A stretch of 51,879 bases of DNA from Streptomyces sp. NBS 14/10 (GTDB taxonomy: Bacteria > Actinomycetota > Actinomycetes > Streptomycetales > Streptomycetaceae). How positions within the stretch are numbered: position 1 is the stretch's first letter; every line of letters begins with the position of its first letter. Shown here piece by piece: positions 7,646 through 16,634 of this stretch. The stretch lies in assembly GCF_002224125.1 (NCBI RefSeq), contig NZ_NCSM01000035.1:1-51879 (forward strand), read 5' to 3'. A program made the position numbers and the translations under genes. Below the pieces are notes generated by a model, which worked only from the letters and a program-made list of their open reading frames with translations, searched no databases and had not been told where the DNA came from.

Positions 7646-8296
7646 CTAGGCCCCGATCCCATGGCGTACGGCCCACAGCGCCGCCTGTGTCCGGTCGGCG
7701 AGGTCCAGCTTCATCAGAATGTTGGACACATGGGTCTTCACGGTCTTTTCGGACAGGATCAGCGCACGGGCGATCTCCCGGTTGGACCGGCCGTCCGCGA
7801 TCAGCGCCAGCACCTCGCGCTCCCGCTCGGTGAGCGAACCGCCCCGCCCCTGGCCACCGCCCGCCTCCTCCTGCGAGAGCAGCGCCAGGGCCACCTCGGG
7901 CTGGAGCAGCACATGCCCGGCGTGTACGGACCTGATGGCGCCCGCCAGAGCGTCGGGGTCCACGTCCTTGAAGACGTATCCCGCCGCGCCCGCGCGCAGG
8001 GCGGGGACGACCGTGCGCTGCTCGGTGAAGCTGGTGACGACCAGCACCCGGGCCGGGTTGTCGAGGCCGCGCAGCCGGCGCAGCGCCTCGACGCCGTCGG
8101 TGCCGGGCATCTTCACATCCATCAGGATGACGTCGGGCCGCAGCTCCTCGGCGCGGGCCACGCCCTCCTCGCCGTCGGCCGCCTCCCCCACCACCTCGAT
8201 GTCGTCCTGCACTTCCAGGAACGTCCGCAGCCCGCGCCGCACCACCTGGTGGTCGTCCACGAGCAACACCCGGATCCCACGGGCCGGCTCAGCCAC
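7646..8296 (-). CDS. NarL/FixJ-type response regulator
   Basis: A 216-residue transcription regulator. The receiver domain has the acidic pair Asp14-Asp15 (LLVDDHQVVRRGL), the phospho-acceptor Asp60 (VILMDVKMPGTDG), the Thr in VVTSFTE and the Lys in YVFKDVD. A LuxR-type helix-turn-helix occupies the C-terminus (LTEREREVLALIADGRSNREIARAL ... KTVKTHVSNILMKL). The start codon overlaps the end of the upstream kinase gene by 8 bases, so the two are translationally coupled partners. The chaplin gene follows 190 bases downstream on the same strand, with its own likely promoter region. Confidence 0.93.
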   Translation of the reverse strand: MAEPARGIRVLLVDDHQVVRRGLRTFLEVQDDIEVVGEAADGEEGVARAEELRPDVILMDVKMPGTDGVEALRRLRGLDNPARVLVVTSFTEQRTVVPALRAGAAGYVFKDVDPDALAGAIRSVHAGHVLLQPEVALALLSQEEAGGGQGRGGSLTEREREVLALIADGRSNREIARALILSEKTVKTHVSNILMKLDLADRTQAALWAVRHGIGA

Positions 8297-9446
8297 CGGG
8301 CACCTCCATTTCGATCACGGTGCCCTTTCCGGGCGCCGACTCCACGGTCAGACGGCCACCCACGCCGCTGGCCCGGTCGCGCATCGAGACCAGGCCGAGG
8401 TGGCGTCCCGCCCGGCGGACGGCCGAGGGGTCGAAGCCCGCGCCGTCGTCGGTGACGCGCAGCAGCGCGCCCTGGCCGTGGCGGGCCAGGGTGACCTGCA
8501 CCCGGTCGGGGTCCGCGTGGCGCAGGGCGTTGTGCAGGCCCTCCTGGGCCACCCGCAGCAGGGCCTCCTCCTGGGCCGCCGGCAGCGCGCGGACGCCGTG
8601 GGCGGCGAAGGTGACGCGGGCGGTGTGGGCGCGGTCGAGGACCCGTATCTGGGTGCGCAAGGTGGCGACGAGGCCGTCCTCGTCGAGGGCGGCCGGGCGC
8701 AGCTCGACGACGGCGGAGCGCAGCTCGTCGGCCGCCTCGGCGGCGAGGGTGGCTATCTGCTGCAGCTCGCCCTTGGCGCGGGCGGGGTCGCGGTCCACGA
8801 GCGCGGTGGCGGCCTGGGCGGTGAGGCGCAAGGAGAACAGCTTCTGGGAGACGGCGTCGTGCAGCTCATGGGCGAGCCGGGCGCGCTCTCCGGCGATGGT
8901 GAGCTCGCGGCTGCGCTCGTAGAGCCGGGCGTTGGTGAGGGCGATCGCGGCGTGCTGGGCGAGGATGGCCAGCAGTTCCTCGTCCTCGGAGGTGAATCCG
9001 CAGCTTCCGCTCGGCTTGGGGCAGCGTTTGTTGGCAAGGAAGAGCGCACCGAGCACTTCGTCGCCGTCGGCAATGGGAAGCCCGATAAAGTCGGACATTT
9101 CGGGGTGCGCATCGGGCCAGCCCTCAAAACGCGGATCGAGGCGGACATCGGCCAGCCGCTGCGGGGTGGCGTCGTGCAGCATCGCGGCCAGGATTCCGTG
9201 CTGGCGGGGCAGCGGACCGATGGCCTTCCACTGCTCCTCACTGACCCCATCTACTACGAACTGGGCGAAGCCCCCATGGTCGTCCGGAACCCCCAGCGCC
9301 GCATACTCCGCATCAAGCACCTCACGGGCGGACACAACGATCGTCTTTAGGACATCACGGACTTCCAGGTGTCTGCTCATGGCGAGGAGCGCACCACTCA
9401 CATTGGCCAGGCCCGCCCCGGCCCCGGCACCGCGTCCCTTTGTCAT
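8289..9446 (-). CDS. Cytoplasmic GAF-domain sensor histidine kinase (NarX/LiaS-type core)
   Basis: A soluble kinase of about 385 residues. A GAF domain fills the N-terminal half (HLEVRDVLKTIVVSAREVLDAEYAALGVPDDHGG ... LGALFLANKRCP). The HisKA_3 dimerisation helix follows, with phospho-acceptor His in LAHELHDAVSQKLFSL, and the HATPase domain ends the protein (LLRVTDDGAGFDPSAVRR ... GGRLTVESAPGKGT). No transmembrane segment is present, so the signal is probably intracellular and sensed through the GAF domain. I chose the ATG at 9446; a GTG at 9500 in the same frame would add 18 residues, and neither has a good ribosome site. It forms an operon with the response regulator. Confidence 0.9.
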   Translation of the reverse strand: MTKGRGAGAGAGLANVSGALLAMSRHLEVRDVLKTIVVSAREVLDAEYAALGVPDDHGGFAQFVVDGVSEEQWKAIGPLPRQHGILAAMLHDATPQRLADVRLDPRFEGWPDAHPEMSDFIGLPIADGDEVLGALFLANKRCPKPSGSCGFTSEDEELLAILAQHAAIALTNARLYERSRELTIAGERARLAHELHDAVSQKLFSLRLTAQAATALVDRDPARAKGELQQIATLAAEAADELRSAVVELRPAALDEDGLVATLRTQIRVLDRAHTARVTFAAHGVRALPAAQEEALLRVAQEGLHNALRHADPDRVQVTLARHGQGALLRVTDDGAGFDPSAVRRAGRHLGLVSMRDRASGVGGRLTVESAPGKGTVIEMEVPGG

Positions 9447-9500
9447 GACGGACACCGTACCGGCGGTCGCGACTCGGGCATATCGGCCGGTCGGCGGCAC

Positions 9501-9893
9501 CCCTCGGGACCTAAGTCCTAGTCCCGAGGAGGGAGGAATTCGCTTTGCGACGGCGCGTCGCGATGATCCGGAATGGCGACCACAGTATGTATTTGCTCAG
9601 GCACATCACGCGATACGGAGGCATCCGTGCTGTGACCCCTGACACAGGACCTGAATCACGTACGACCACGAATAGTGGACGTTTTAAAGCAGTCGTGAGC
9701 GGGGAAGACGGCCGCTCTCACGGGTGGGAGCCGCGTAGGTGTCCACTAAGCAGGGTCGTATGTCACACCTTTGCCACAACATTTTGCGGGCGCTAAGAAT
9801 TTCCCAGTCGCACGGCGCCGTAGAGCAGAACACGGCGCTCCCAAGCGCCGATTTGGCCTGCGACTCGAGCGATTGGAAGAGGTTAAGTCCGCC
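9501..9893. other. Intergenic region between the kinase gene and the transglycosylase gene
   Basis: About 390 bases without a gene. It holds the divergent promoters and, close to the transglycosylase gene, a structured segment listed separately. Several AT-richer stretches (near 9685 and 9781) are where promoters would be expected. No open frame with coding character is seen. Confidence 0.5.
9806..9865 (+). promoter_or_regulatory. Structured 5' leader of the transglycosylase gene
   Basis: AGTCGCA (9806-9812) pairs with TGCGACT (9859-9865), closing a roughly 46-base loop. Inside it GCGCCGT (9815-9821) pairs with ACGGCGC (9832-9838), and a short GCGC stem follows. The closed multi-stem fold ends 28 bases before the start codon. 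Cell-wall hydrolase genes in Streptomyces are known to carry c-di-AMP (ydaO) riboswitches, but I could not match the ydaO core here, so the ligand, if any, is unknown. Confidence 0.4.
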
Positions 9894-10688
9894 ATGCCCG
9901 TCCCCCGCATTCCCGGTTACAGCCGCTTGACCAAGACGCACAAGTTCTCCGCCGCAGGCATCGCCGCCGCGGGCGCCGCCGCCCTCGCCTTCGCAGTCGT
10001 CCCGGGCCAGTCCCCCGAGGGCCACACGACCGCCGCCAAGGAACTGCCCGCCAAGCCGGTCGCCTGGAGCAAACAGGTCGTCGACCACGAGGCCCAGCAC
10101 GAGAGCCTTGTCCACCAGTCCGAGCTCGCCACGCAGCAGGCGAAGGAGGAGGCCGCGAAGAAGAAGGCGGCCGAGGAGGCGGCGAAGAAGAAGGCCGCCG
10201 AGGAGGCCGCCAAGAAGCGGGCCGCCGAGGAAGCCGCGAAGAAGAAGGCCGCTGAGGAAGCCGCCGCCAAGAAGGCGGCCGAGGAGAAGGCCGCCAAGGA
10301 GAAGGCGGACAAGGAGCGGGCCGCCAAGGAGGCCGCGAGCCGGGCCGCCGCGCGTAAGCCGGTCTACGCGAACAACCTGGACGGTTGGATCAAGGAATCG
10401 CTCGCCGTCATGAAGGAGAAGGGCATCCCGGGCAGCTACAACGGGATCTACCGGAACCTCATGCGGGAGTCGAGCGGTAACCCGCGCGCCATCAACCTGT
10501 GGGACATCAACGCGCAGAACGGCATTCCCTCCAAGGGCCTGCTCCAGGTCATAGACCCGACCTTCAAGGCCTACCACGTCGAGGGCACTTCCTGGGACAT
10601 CTACGACCCGGTCGCCAACATCACCGCCGCGTGCAACTACGCGTGGCACCGGTACGGCTCGATGGACAACGTCAACGGCCCCTACTAA
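9894..10688 (+). CDS. Secreted lytic transglycosylase (SLT domain) with Lys/Ala/Glu helix
   Basis: A 264-residue exported peptidoglycan hydrolase. Residues 1-36 contain a signal-anchor stretch (FSAAGIAAAGAAALAFAVVP). Residues 83-152 are almost pure Lys, Ala and Glu in repeats of KKKAAEEAA, a long single helix or coiled coil that probably spans the envelope or keeps the domain away from the membrane. The SLT domain fills residues 160-264, with catalytic Glu192 in NLMRESSGNPRAIN and the GLLQVIDPTFKAY segment. The start is the ATG at 9894, with GGAAGAGG about 13 bases upstream. It ends at a very strong terminator. Confidence 0.88.
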   Translation: MPVPRIPGYSRLTKTHKFSAAGIAAAGAAALAFAVVPGQSPEGHTTAAKELPAKPVAWSKQVVDHEAQHESLVHQSELATQQAKEEAAKKKAAEEAAKKKAAEEAAKKRAAEEAAKKKAAEEAAAKKAAEEKAAKEKADKERAAKEAASRAAARKPVYANNLDGWIKESLAVMKEKGIPGSYNGIYRNLMRESSGNPRAINLWDINAQNGIPSKGLLQVIDPTFKAYHVEGTSWDIYDPVANITAACNYAWHRYGSMDNVNGPY

Positions 10689-10725
10689 GCCGTAAGGCCG
10701 TAGCCGTAAAGCCGTACAGCGCCTG

Positions 10726-10780
10726 ACGCCGAAGGGCGGCGGCACCCCCGCACAGGGAGGGTGCCGCCGCCCTTCGGCGT
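10726..10780. terminator. Bidirectional terminator with a 22-bp perfect stem
   Basis: Positions 10726-10747 pair without mismatch with 10759-10780 around an 11-base loop. It separates the convergent transglycosylase and FHA-ABC genes. Confidence 0.9.
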
Positions 10781-10799
10781 TCCGGCGGAAAGAGTCCCG

Positions 10800-13502
10800 C
10801 TACTTGCGCATGACCTCCGGCTCATGGCGGCGCAGCAGCCGGGCGACCACGAAGGCGCAGATGACGCCGAGCGCGATCAGCACCAGGATGTCGATGCCCC
10901 ACTGCGATGTGGCGTGCTCCCACAGCGGGTCGGTGTCATTGGGCTTCTTGCGGTCCCAGGGCGCCATCGTGTGGCCGGGGCCGGGGCCGAGGTCCAGGGT
11001 CGCTCCGGCCGCGCCGACCGCCCAGCGGGACGGCATCAGATAGGCGAACTGCTCGATGCCCGGCGATCCGTAGATCTTGAACAGGATGCCGGTGAAGACG
11101 ACCTGGATGATGGCGAACATGACCAGCAGCGGCATGGTCTTCTCGGCGGTCTTCACCAGCGAGGAGATCACCAGGCCGACCATCATCGAGGTGAAGCCGA
11201 TCGCGATGATGGAGATGCACAGCTCGGCGGCCGGGGGCATGATCAGGCCCTCCTCCGGCAGCTCGCGGGTCGAGAAGCCGATGGCGCAGATGATCACGGC
11301 CTGGAAGGCGGTGATCACGCCGAGCACGATCACCTTCGACATCAGATAGGCCGAGCGGGACAGGCCGACCGCCCGTTCCCGTTCGTAGATCACCCGCTCC
11401 TTGATCAGTTCTCGTACGGAGTTGGCCGCGCCGGAGAAGCACATGCCGACCACGAGGATCAGGGTGATCGTGCCCGCGTCCTGGTTGAACTGGCCCTTGG
11501 GCGCCTTGGTGAGGCCGAAGTCCGACGGGATGACGATGCTCACCGCGCCGAGGACGGCGGGCAGGATCACCATCAGCCCCATGAAGCCCTTGTCCGAGGC
11601 GATCACCGAGACGTAGCGGCGCATCAGGGTCCACAGCTGGGAGCCCCAGCTCTGCGGCTTCTGCATCCGCGCCGGGGGCGGCTGGACGTGTACGGACTGC
11701 GGCGCGACGGCGTCGAGGTCCGCGGCGTACATCTGGTAGTGCTGCGAACCGCGCCAGCGGCCCGCCCAGTCGTAGTCGCGGTAGTTCTCGAAGGCGGAGA
11801 AGACATCCGCCCAGGTGTCGTACCCGAAGAAGTTGAGCGCCTCCTCCGGCGGGCCGAAGTAGGCGACCGAGCCGCCCGGGGCCATGACCAGCAGCTTGTC
11901 GCAGATCGCCAGCTCGGCCACCGAGTGGGTGACCACCAGCACGGTGCGGCCGTCGTCGGCCAGACCGCGCAGCAGCTGCATCACATCGCGGTCCATGCCC
12001 GGGTCGAGGCCGGAGGTCGGCTCGTCCAGGAAGATCAGCGACGGCTTGGTGAGCAGCTCCAGCGCGACGGAGACGCGCTTGCGCTGGCCGCCGGAGAGGG
12101 AGGTGACCTTCTTGTCGGCGTGTATGTCCAGCTTGAGCTCGCGCAGCACCTCGCCGATCCGGGCCTCGCGCTCGGCCTCGGCGGTGTCGCCCGGGAACCG
12201 GAGCTTGGCGGCGTAGCGCAGCGCCTTCCGGACGGACAGCTCCTTGTGGAGGATGTCGTCCTGCGGGACCAGGCCGATGCGCTGGCGCAGCTCGGCGAAC
12301 TGCTTGTAGAGGTTCCGGTTGTCGTAGAGGACATCGCCCTGGTTGGCCGGGCGGTAGCCGGTCAGCGCCTTGAGCAGGGTGGACTTACCGGAGCCCGAGG
12401 GGCCGATGACCGCGACGAGGGACTTCTCGGGGACGCCGAAGGAGACGTCCTTGAGGATCTGCTTGCCGCCGTCGACCGTCACCGTCAGATGGCGGGCCGA
12501 GAAGGACACCGCACCGGTGTCGACGAACTCCTCGAGGCGGTCGCCGACGAGCCGGAAGGTGGAGTGACCGACGCCGACGATGTCGCTCGGGCCGATGATC
12601 TGCTGGCGGACCGGCTGACCGTTGACGTACGTGCCGTTGTGGCTGCCGAGGTCCCGGATCTCGAACCGGCCGTCGGGCAGCGCGCGGAACTCCGCGTGGT
12701 GGCGGGAGACCTGCAGGTCGGAGACGACCAGCTCGTTCTCGAGCGCACGACCGATGCGCATCACCCGGCCGACGGCCAGCTGGTGGAAGGTGGTCGGGCT
12801 GCGGTCGCCGCCGTGGGCCTGCGGGGCCCCGGCGCCGGGGCCGGCACCGGGGACCTTCTGCGCCGGGTTCTGCTGCGGGGCGTGTCCCTGCGGAGCGTGT
12901 CCCTGCGGGGCCTGGTGCGGGGCGTGCGCTTGCGGGACCTGGTGTTGCGGAGCCTGCTGCTGCGGGGTCGGCTGCTGCGGCACGAAGGGCTGCTGCTGGG
13001 GCATCTGCTGCGGCCCGCCCTGCGGCTGTGGCCAGCCCTGGGGCTGGGGGGGCTGCGGCTGCTGTCCGGCCTGGGGCCAGGCGGGGGCGCCGGGCTGCTG
13101 ATACGGGGGCTGCTGGTGCGGGGCCTGCGGCGCGCCCATCGCCGACGGTGCGCTGTAGGCGCCCGCGGCGACCCCGGGTGCTCCGGCCGCGCCCGCTCCG
13201 CCCGCGGAGAGGATCAGCCGGGGGCCGTCCGTCGCGTTGCCAAGATGGACGGTCGAACCGGGGCCGATCTCCATCTGCTGGACGCGCTGGCCCTGCACAT
13301 AAGTGCCGTTGGTGCTGCCGTGGTCCTCGATGACCCAACTGCGCCCACCCCAGCGCACGGTGGCGTGGCGCCAGGACACTCTGGCGTCGTCCAGCACCAT
13401 GTCGCCCTGCGGATCGCGTCCAAGGCTGTATGACCTGGATGGATCAAGTGTCCAGGTCTGTCCGTTCAATTCCAGTACGAGTTCCGGCACTCCACGCCCC
13501 AC
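10800..13502 (-). CDS. FHA-domain ABC transporter (ATPase-permease fusion, Rv1747-like)
   Basis: A 900-residue half-transporter. FHA domain 1 lies at about 20-90 (YSLGRDPQGDMVLDDARVSWRH, GSTNGTYVQG). A Pro/Gln/Ala/His-rich linker covers about 100-240, and FHA domain 2 about 248-315 (RIGRALENELVVSD, SRHH, GSHNGTYVNG). The ABCG-like ATPase follows: Walker A GPSGSGKSTLLKAL, signature LSGGQRKR, Walker B LIFLDEPTSGLD. The C-terminal ABC2 region has about six membrane segments. FHA domains bind phosphothreonine, so activity is probably controlled by Ser/Thr kinases, as known for mycobacterial Rv1747. The GTG at 13502 follows GGGGGACA. Substrate unknown. Confidence 0.92.
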   Translation of the reverse strand: MGRGVPELVLELNGQTWTLDPSRSYSLGRDPQGDMVLDDARVSWRHATVRWGGRSWVIEDHGSTNGTYVQGQRVQQMEIGPGSTVHLGNATDGPRLILSAGGAGAAGAPGVAAGAYSAPSAMGAPQAPHQQPPYQQPGAPAWPQAGQQPQPPQPQGWPQPQGGPQQMPQQQPFVPQQPTPQQQAPQHQVPQAHAPHQAPQGHAPQGHAPQQNPAQKVPGAGPGAGAPQAHGGDRSPTTFHQLAVGRVMRIGRALENELVVSDLQVSRHHAEFRALPDGRFEIRDLGSHNGTYVNGQPVRQQIIGPSDIVGVGHSTFRLVGDRLEEFVDTGAVSFSARHLTVTVDGGKQILKDVSFGVPEKSLVAVIGPSGSGKSTLLKALTGYRPANQGDVLYDNRNLYKQFAELRQRIGLVPQDDILHKELSVRKALRYAAKLRFPGDTAEAEREARIGEVLRELKLDIHADKKVTSLSGGQRKRVSVALELLTKPSLIFLDEPTSGLDPGMDRDVMQLLRGLADDGRTVLVVTHSVAELAICDKLLVMAPGGSVAYFGPPEEALNFFGYDTWADVFSAFENYRDYDWAGRWRGSQHYQMYAADLDAVAPQSVHVQPPPARMQKPQSWGSQLWTLMRRYVSVIASDKGFMGLMVILPAVLGAVSIVIPSDFGLTKAPKGQFNQDAGTITLILVVGMCFSGAANSVRELIKERVIYERERAVGLSRSAYLMSKVIVLGVITAFQAVIICAIGFSTRELPEEGLIMPPAAELCISIIAIGFTSMMVGLVISSLVKTAEKTMPLLVMFAIIQVVFTGILFKIYGSPGIEQFAYLMPSRWAVGAAGATLDLGPGPGHTMAPWDRKKPNDTDPLWEHATSQWGIDILVLIALGVICAFVVARLLRRHEPEVMRK

Positions 13503-13725
13503 TACTTGTCCCCCGATGGACCCCCTGTACGGGGAGTCTAGGGATGGCGAACATCGTGAGGAACTATTTCAGGCTCAGTCGCTCAACCGGAAGTCGGGCA
13601 TTGACAACACCGCGCGCAGGCGGCGTTGACTCGCCCGAAAGGCCCCCGGAAAGTGGTAAGCACCCACGGATGGGGCGGATCATGGACCATCCGGGCAACT
13701 CATACCGATCGGGGGGACCGGCGCC

Positions 13726-15213
13726 ATGAGCGCGAGCGGCAGCGGACGGATGCGCCCGGGAGAGGTGTTGCTCTCGACGGTGGCGGCCGTGAGCTGGGCC
13801 TTCCTGGCCATGGCGGGCGTTGCCGCGCTCGGGCTGCATCTGGTCGGCGCGGACGGCGCGGGCGCGCTCGGCCCCATGACGGCGGCCGCGATGGTGCTCG
13901 CGGTCGGCGGCTCGGTCACCCCGTCCGGGGATGTGAAGGCGTTCGGGCTGACCGGCGCCCAGGCCCATTCGGCCGTCGATATCGCGCCACTGGGCATCAG
14001 CCTGGTGGGCGCGCTGCTGCTGGGCTGGCTGTTCGTACGGTCGCTGCGCGGGGCGGGGGCGGTGATCGACGGGGCCGAACTGGCCACCCGGGCAGGCGCG
14101 GTGGTCCTGCTCTTTCTGCTGGTGCTCGCCGGGCTCACCTGGGTCGGCAACGATACCGTCACAATCGACGCCTCGACGCTCGGTGTAGCGGGCAAAACGA
14201 AGCAGGAGCAGGGCGGGCTGCTCGAAAAACTCCCCGGCGAACTCGGCGATATCGCGGACATCGGCAGCGGGCTGCTGCCGGACCGGATCCAGCGGCTCAT
14301 CGACGCCAAGGCGGCGGTCGGGTTCACCGTCGAGGCGGGGCGTTCCGTCCTGGGCGGCGCGGTCTGGGTCGTCGTGGTGCTGCTCATCGCGCTGCTCGTG
14401 GCGCGCCGCGCACCGGTGCCGCACGGCCTGGAGGCGGCGCACCGCACCGTCCGGCCGGCCGCCTCCGCGCTGTGCGGGGTGCTGGTGCTGGCGGTCGGGG
14501 CGGGGCTCGCGGCGGCGCTGTACGCGGCGATCGGCGACGACCACCCCCGCCTGGTCCTCGGGGCTGCGCTGCTCGGCGCGCCGAACGGGGTGTGGCTCGG
14601 GGTGCCGCTGGGGCTTTTCGTGCCCTGGCACGGCGGGGCGAGCGGGGCGCTGGTGCGGGTGCTGCCCGATCCGCTCGACGATCTGCTGGCCAACGAACAC
14701 AACGAGCCGATCACGGTCGCGCGCCTCGCGGAGCTGGACGGCCGGGTGTGGCTGCTGACGGTCGGCTGTGTGCTGATGATCCTGGCCGCCGGGGTGCTGA
14801 CCGCGGTCCGTACGCCCATCGGCCAGGCCGGGCGGTCCGGGGGGTCTGGGCAGTCCGGGCGGGCGGGGCAGGCGGGCTTTGTGGGGCGGTGGGGCATTGT
14901 GGGGCAGTGCGCGCTGCGGCTGGGCATCGTCACGGCGGTCGCGCTGCCGCTGCTGTGCCGGCTGACCGAGGTGTCGGCCGGGGCGAGCCTGTCCGTACTG
15001 GGCTTCGACGCCTTCGGCGCCGGGATCGAGCTGCACGGCGGCGGGGCGGTGGCGTGGGCGCTGGGCGCCGGGTGGGGCGCGGCGGCGGGCGCCGCCGGGG
15101 CGCTGGCGGCGTGGGCGACCGGGGCCGCGGGCGGTCGGGCGTCCCGCTTCGCGTTCGATTCAACGCCGCATGACGACTCAACTCCGCATGACGGCCCGGC
15201 TACCACGAAATGA
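13726..15213 (+). CDS. Streptophobe-family integral membrane protein
   Basis: A 495-residue membrane protein of the streptophobe family, largely restricted to Streptomyces and relatives; function unknown. About ten hydrophobic segments are visible, including residues 14-38 (LLSTVAAVSWAFLAMAGVAAL), 42-60, 82-104 and a C-terminal Ala/Gly-rich pair. The FGLTGAQAHSAVDIAPLGISL segment near residue 72 and LGAPNGVWLGVPLGLFVPW near residue 285 are typical of the family. A Gly/Arg/Gln-rich loop (about 365-385) separates the last segments. The ATG at 13726 is the first before the first helix. It is divergent from the FHA-ABC gene and ends 78 bases before serB. Confidence 0.85.
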   Translation: MSASGSGRMRPGEVLLSTVAAVSWAFLAMAGVAALGLHLVGADGAGALGPMTAAAMVLAVGGSVTPSGDVKAFGLTGAQAHSAVDIAPLGISLVGALLLGWLFVRSLRGAGAVIDGAELATRAGAVVLLFLLVLAGLTWVGNDTVTIDASTLGVAGKTKQEQGGLLEKLPGELGDIADIGSGLLPDRIQRLIDAKAAVGFTVEAGRSVLGGAVWVVVVLLIALLVARRAPVPHGLEAAHRTVRPAASALCGVLVLAVGAGLAAALYAAIGDDHPRLVLGAALLGAPNGVWLGVPLGLFVPWHGGASGALVRVLPDPLDDLLANEHNEPITVARLAELDGRVWLLTVGCVLMILAAGVLTAVRTPIGQAGRSGGSGQSGRAGQAGFVGRWGIVGQCALRLGIVTAVALPLLCRLTEVSAGASLSVLGFDAFGAGIELHGGGAVAWALGAGWGAAAGAAGALAAWATGAAGGRASRFAFDSTPHDDSTPHDGPATTK

Positions 15214-15291
15214 ACGTTTTGTACCGCACAGCCGTCCGTAGCGCGGACTGCCGCGCGATCGCCCCGAGTGGACGGATACGGTGGGAAGACC

Positions 15292-16539
15292 ATGAGCACA
15301 TCGCAGATTCCCCCTGCCACCGCCGTCCCCGACGACGATGTCCCGACCCTCCTCGTCAAGATCTTCGGCAAGGACCGCCCCGGCATCACCGCCGGCCTCT
15401 GCGACACCCTCGCCGCCTACGGCGTGAACATAGTCGACATAGAGCAGGTGGTCACCCGAGGCCGCATCGTGCTGTGCGTGCTGGTGAGCTCCCCCACGGG
15501 CGGCTGGACCCAGGAAGGCGATCTGCGGGCGACGGTCCACAGCTGGGCCGAGTCGATGCGGATGCAGGCCGAGATCATCTCCGGCCGGGGCGACAACCGC
15601 CCCCGTGGCACAGGCCGGTCCCATGTCACCGTGCTGGGCCATCCGCTGTCCGCCGAGTCGACGGCGCGCATCGCGGCCAGCATCACCGGCAGCGGCGGCA
15701 ACATCGACCGGATCTTCCGGCTCGCGAAGTATCCGGTGACGGCCGTGGAGTTCGAGGTGTCCGGCGCCGAGACGGGCGCGTTGCGCACCGCGCTGGTCAC
15801 CGAGGCCGCCGGGATCGGCGTGGACGTGGCCGTGGTGGCGTCGGGTCTCCAGCGCCGGGCGCAGCGCCTGGTGGTCATGGACGTGGACTCCACACTCATC
15901 CAGGACGAGGTGATCGAGCTCTTCGCGGCGCACGCGGGGTGCGAGGCTGAGGTCGCCGAGGTCACGGCCCGCGCGATGCGCGGTGAGCTGGACTTCGAGC
16001 AGTCGCTGCACGCGCGGGTCGCGCTGCTGGCGGGGATCGACGAGTCGGTGGTGGAGAAGGTGCGCGCCGAGGTGCGGCTCACGCCCGGCGCCCGGACGCT
16101 GATCCGTACCCTCAAGCGGCTCGGCTACCAGGTGGGCGTGGTCTCCGGCGGCTTTACGCAGGTGACCGACGACCTCAAGGAGCGGCTGGGGCTCGACTTC
16201 GCCTCCGCCAACACCCTGGAGGTGGTGGACGGCAAGCTCACCGGGCGCGTGATCGGGGAGGTCGTGGACCGCGCGGGCAAGGCGCGGCTGCTGCGGCGCT
16301 TCGCGGCCGAGGCCGGGGTGCCGCTGATGCAGACCGTCGCGATCGGGGACGGGGCCAACGACCTGGACATGCTCAACGCGGCCGGGCTCGGTGTCGCCTT
16401 CAACGCCAAGCCGGTGGTGCGGGAGGCCGCGCACACCGCGGTGAATGTGCCGTTCCTGGACACCGTGCTGTATCTGCTGGGGATCACCCGCGAAGAGGTG
16501 GAGGCGGCCGACACCGCGGCGGACACCGTCGAGAGCTGA
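15292..16539 (+). CDS. serB: Phosphoserine phosphatase SerB with tandem ACT domains
   Basis: Catalyses the last step of serine synthesis: phosphoserine to serine plus phosphate. The product has 415 residues. Two ACT domains come first: residues about 18-70 (LLVKIFGKDRPGITAGLCDTLAAYGVN) and about 105-170; these probably sense serine. The HAD phosphatase domain begins near residue 195 with VVMDVDSTLIQDEVIELFA (nucleophile Asp in DVDST) and closes with AIGDGANDLDMLNAAGLGVAFNAKP. The ATG at 15292 follows GGTGGGA; a GTG 24 bases upstream is in frame but less likely. It is monocistronic. Confidence 0.95.
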   Translation: MSTSQIPPATAVPDDDVPTLLVKIFGKDRPGITAGLCDTLAAYGVNIVDIEQVVTRGRIVLCVLVSSPTGGWTQEGDLRATVHSWAESMRMQAEIISGRGDNRPRGTGRSHVTVLGHPLSAESTARIAASITGSGGNIDRIFRLAKYPVTAVEFEVSGAETGALRTALVTEAAGIGVDVAVVASGLQRRAQRLVVMDVDSTLIQDEVIELFAAHAGCEAEVAEVTARAMRGELDFEQSLHARVALLAGIDESVVEKVRAEVRLTPGARTLIRTLKRLGYQVGVVSGGFTQVTDDLKERLGLDFASANTLEVVDGKLTGRVIGEVVDRAGKARLLRRFAAEAGVPLMQTVAIGDGANDLDMLNAAGLGVAFNAKPVVREAAHTAVNVPFLDTVLYLLGITREEVEAADTAADTVES

Positions 16540-16592
16540 GACGGCCGGGACGGCTGGGACGGCTGAACGGCCAAGGCGTCACCGTATGAGTG

Positions 16593-16623
16593 CGGGCCCG
16601 GGCGGCGAGGCCGTCCGGGCCCG
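16593..16623. terminator. Bidirectional terminator hairpin
   Basis: CGGGCCCGG (16593-16601) pairs with 16615-16623, and a short inner CGG/CCG stem extends it. It separates convergent serB and the SixA-type gene. Confidence 0.65.
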
Positions 16624-16634
16624 ACGGGTCATGA

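Noticed and set aside
9501..9893. c-di-AMP (ydaO) riboswitch before the transglycosylase gene
   Set aside because: The gene type fits, but I could not find the conserved ydaO core; I kept only a generic structured leader.
10761..13433. 890-residue open frame opposite the FHA-ABC gene
   Set aside because: Antisense artefact; its composition is extreme in Gly, Leu, Arg and Val, with no recognisable domain, while the minus strand encodes a full transporter.
13564..15407. Long minus-strand frames opposite the streptophobe gene
   Set aside because: Low-complexity Pro/Arg/Ala translations without start signals; the plus strand has clear membrane helices.
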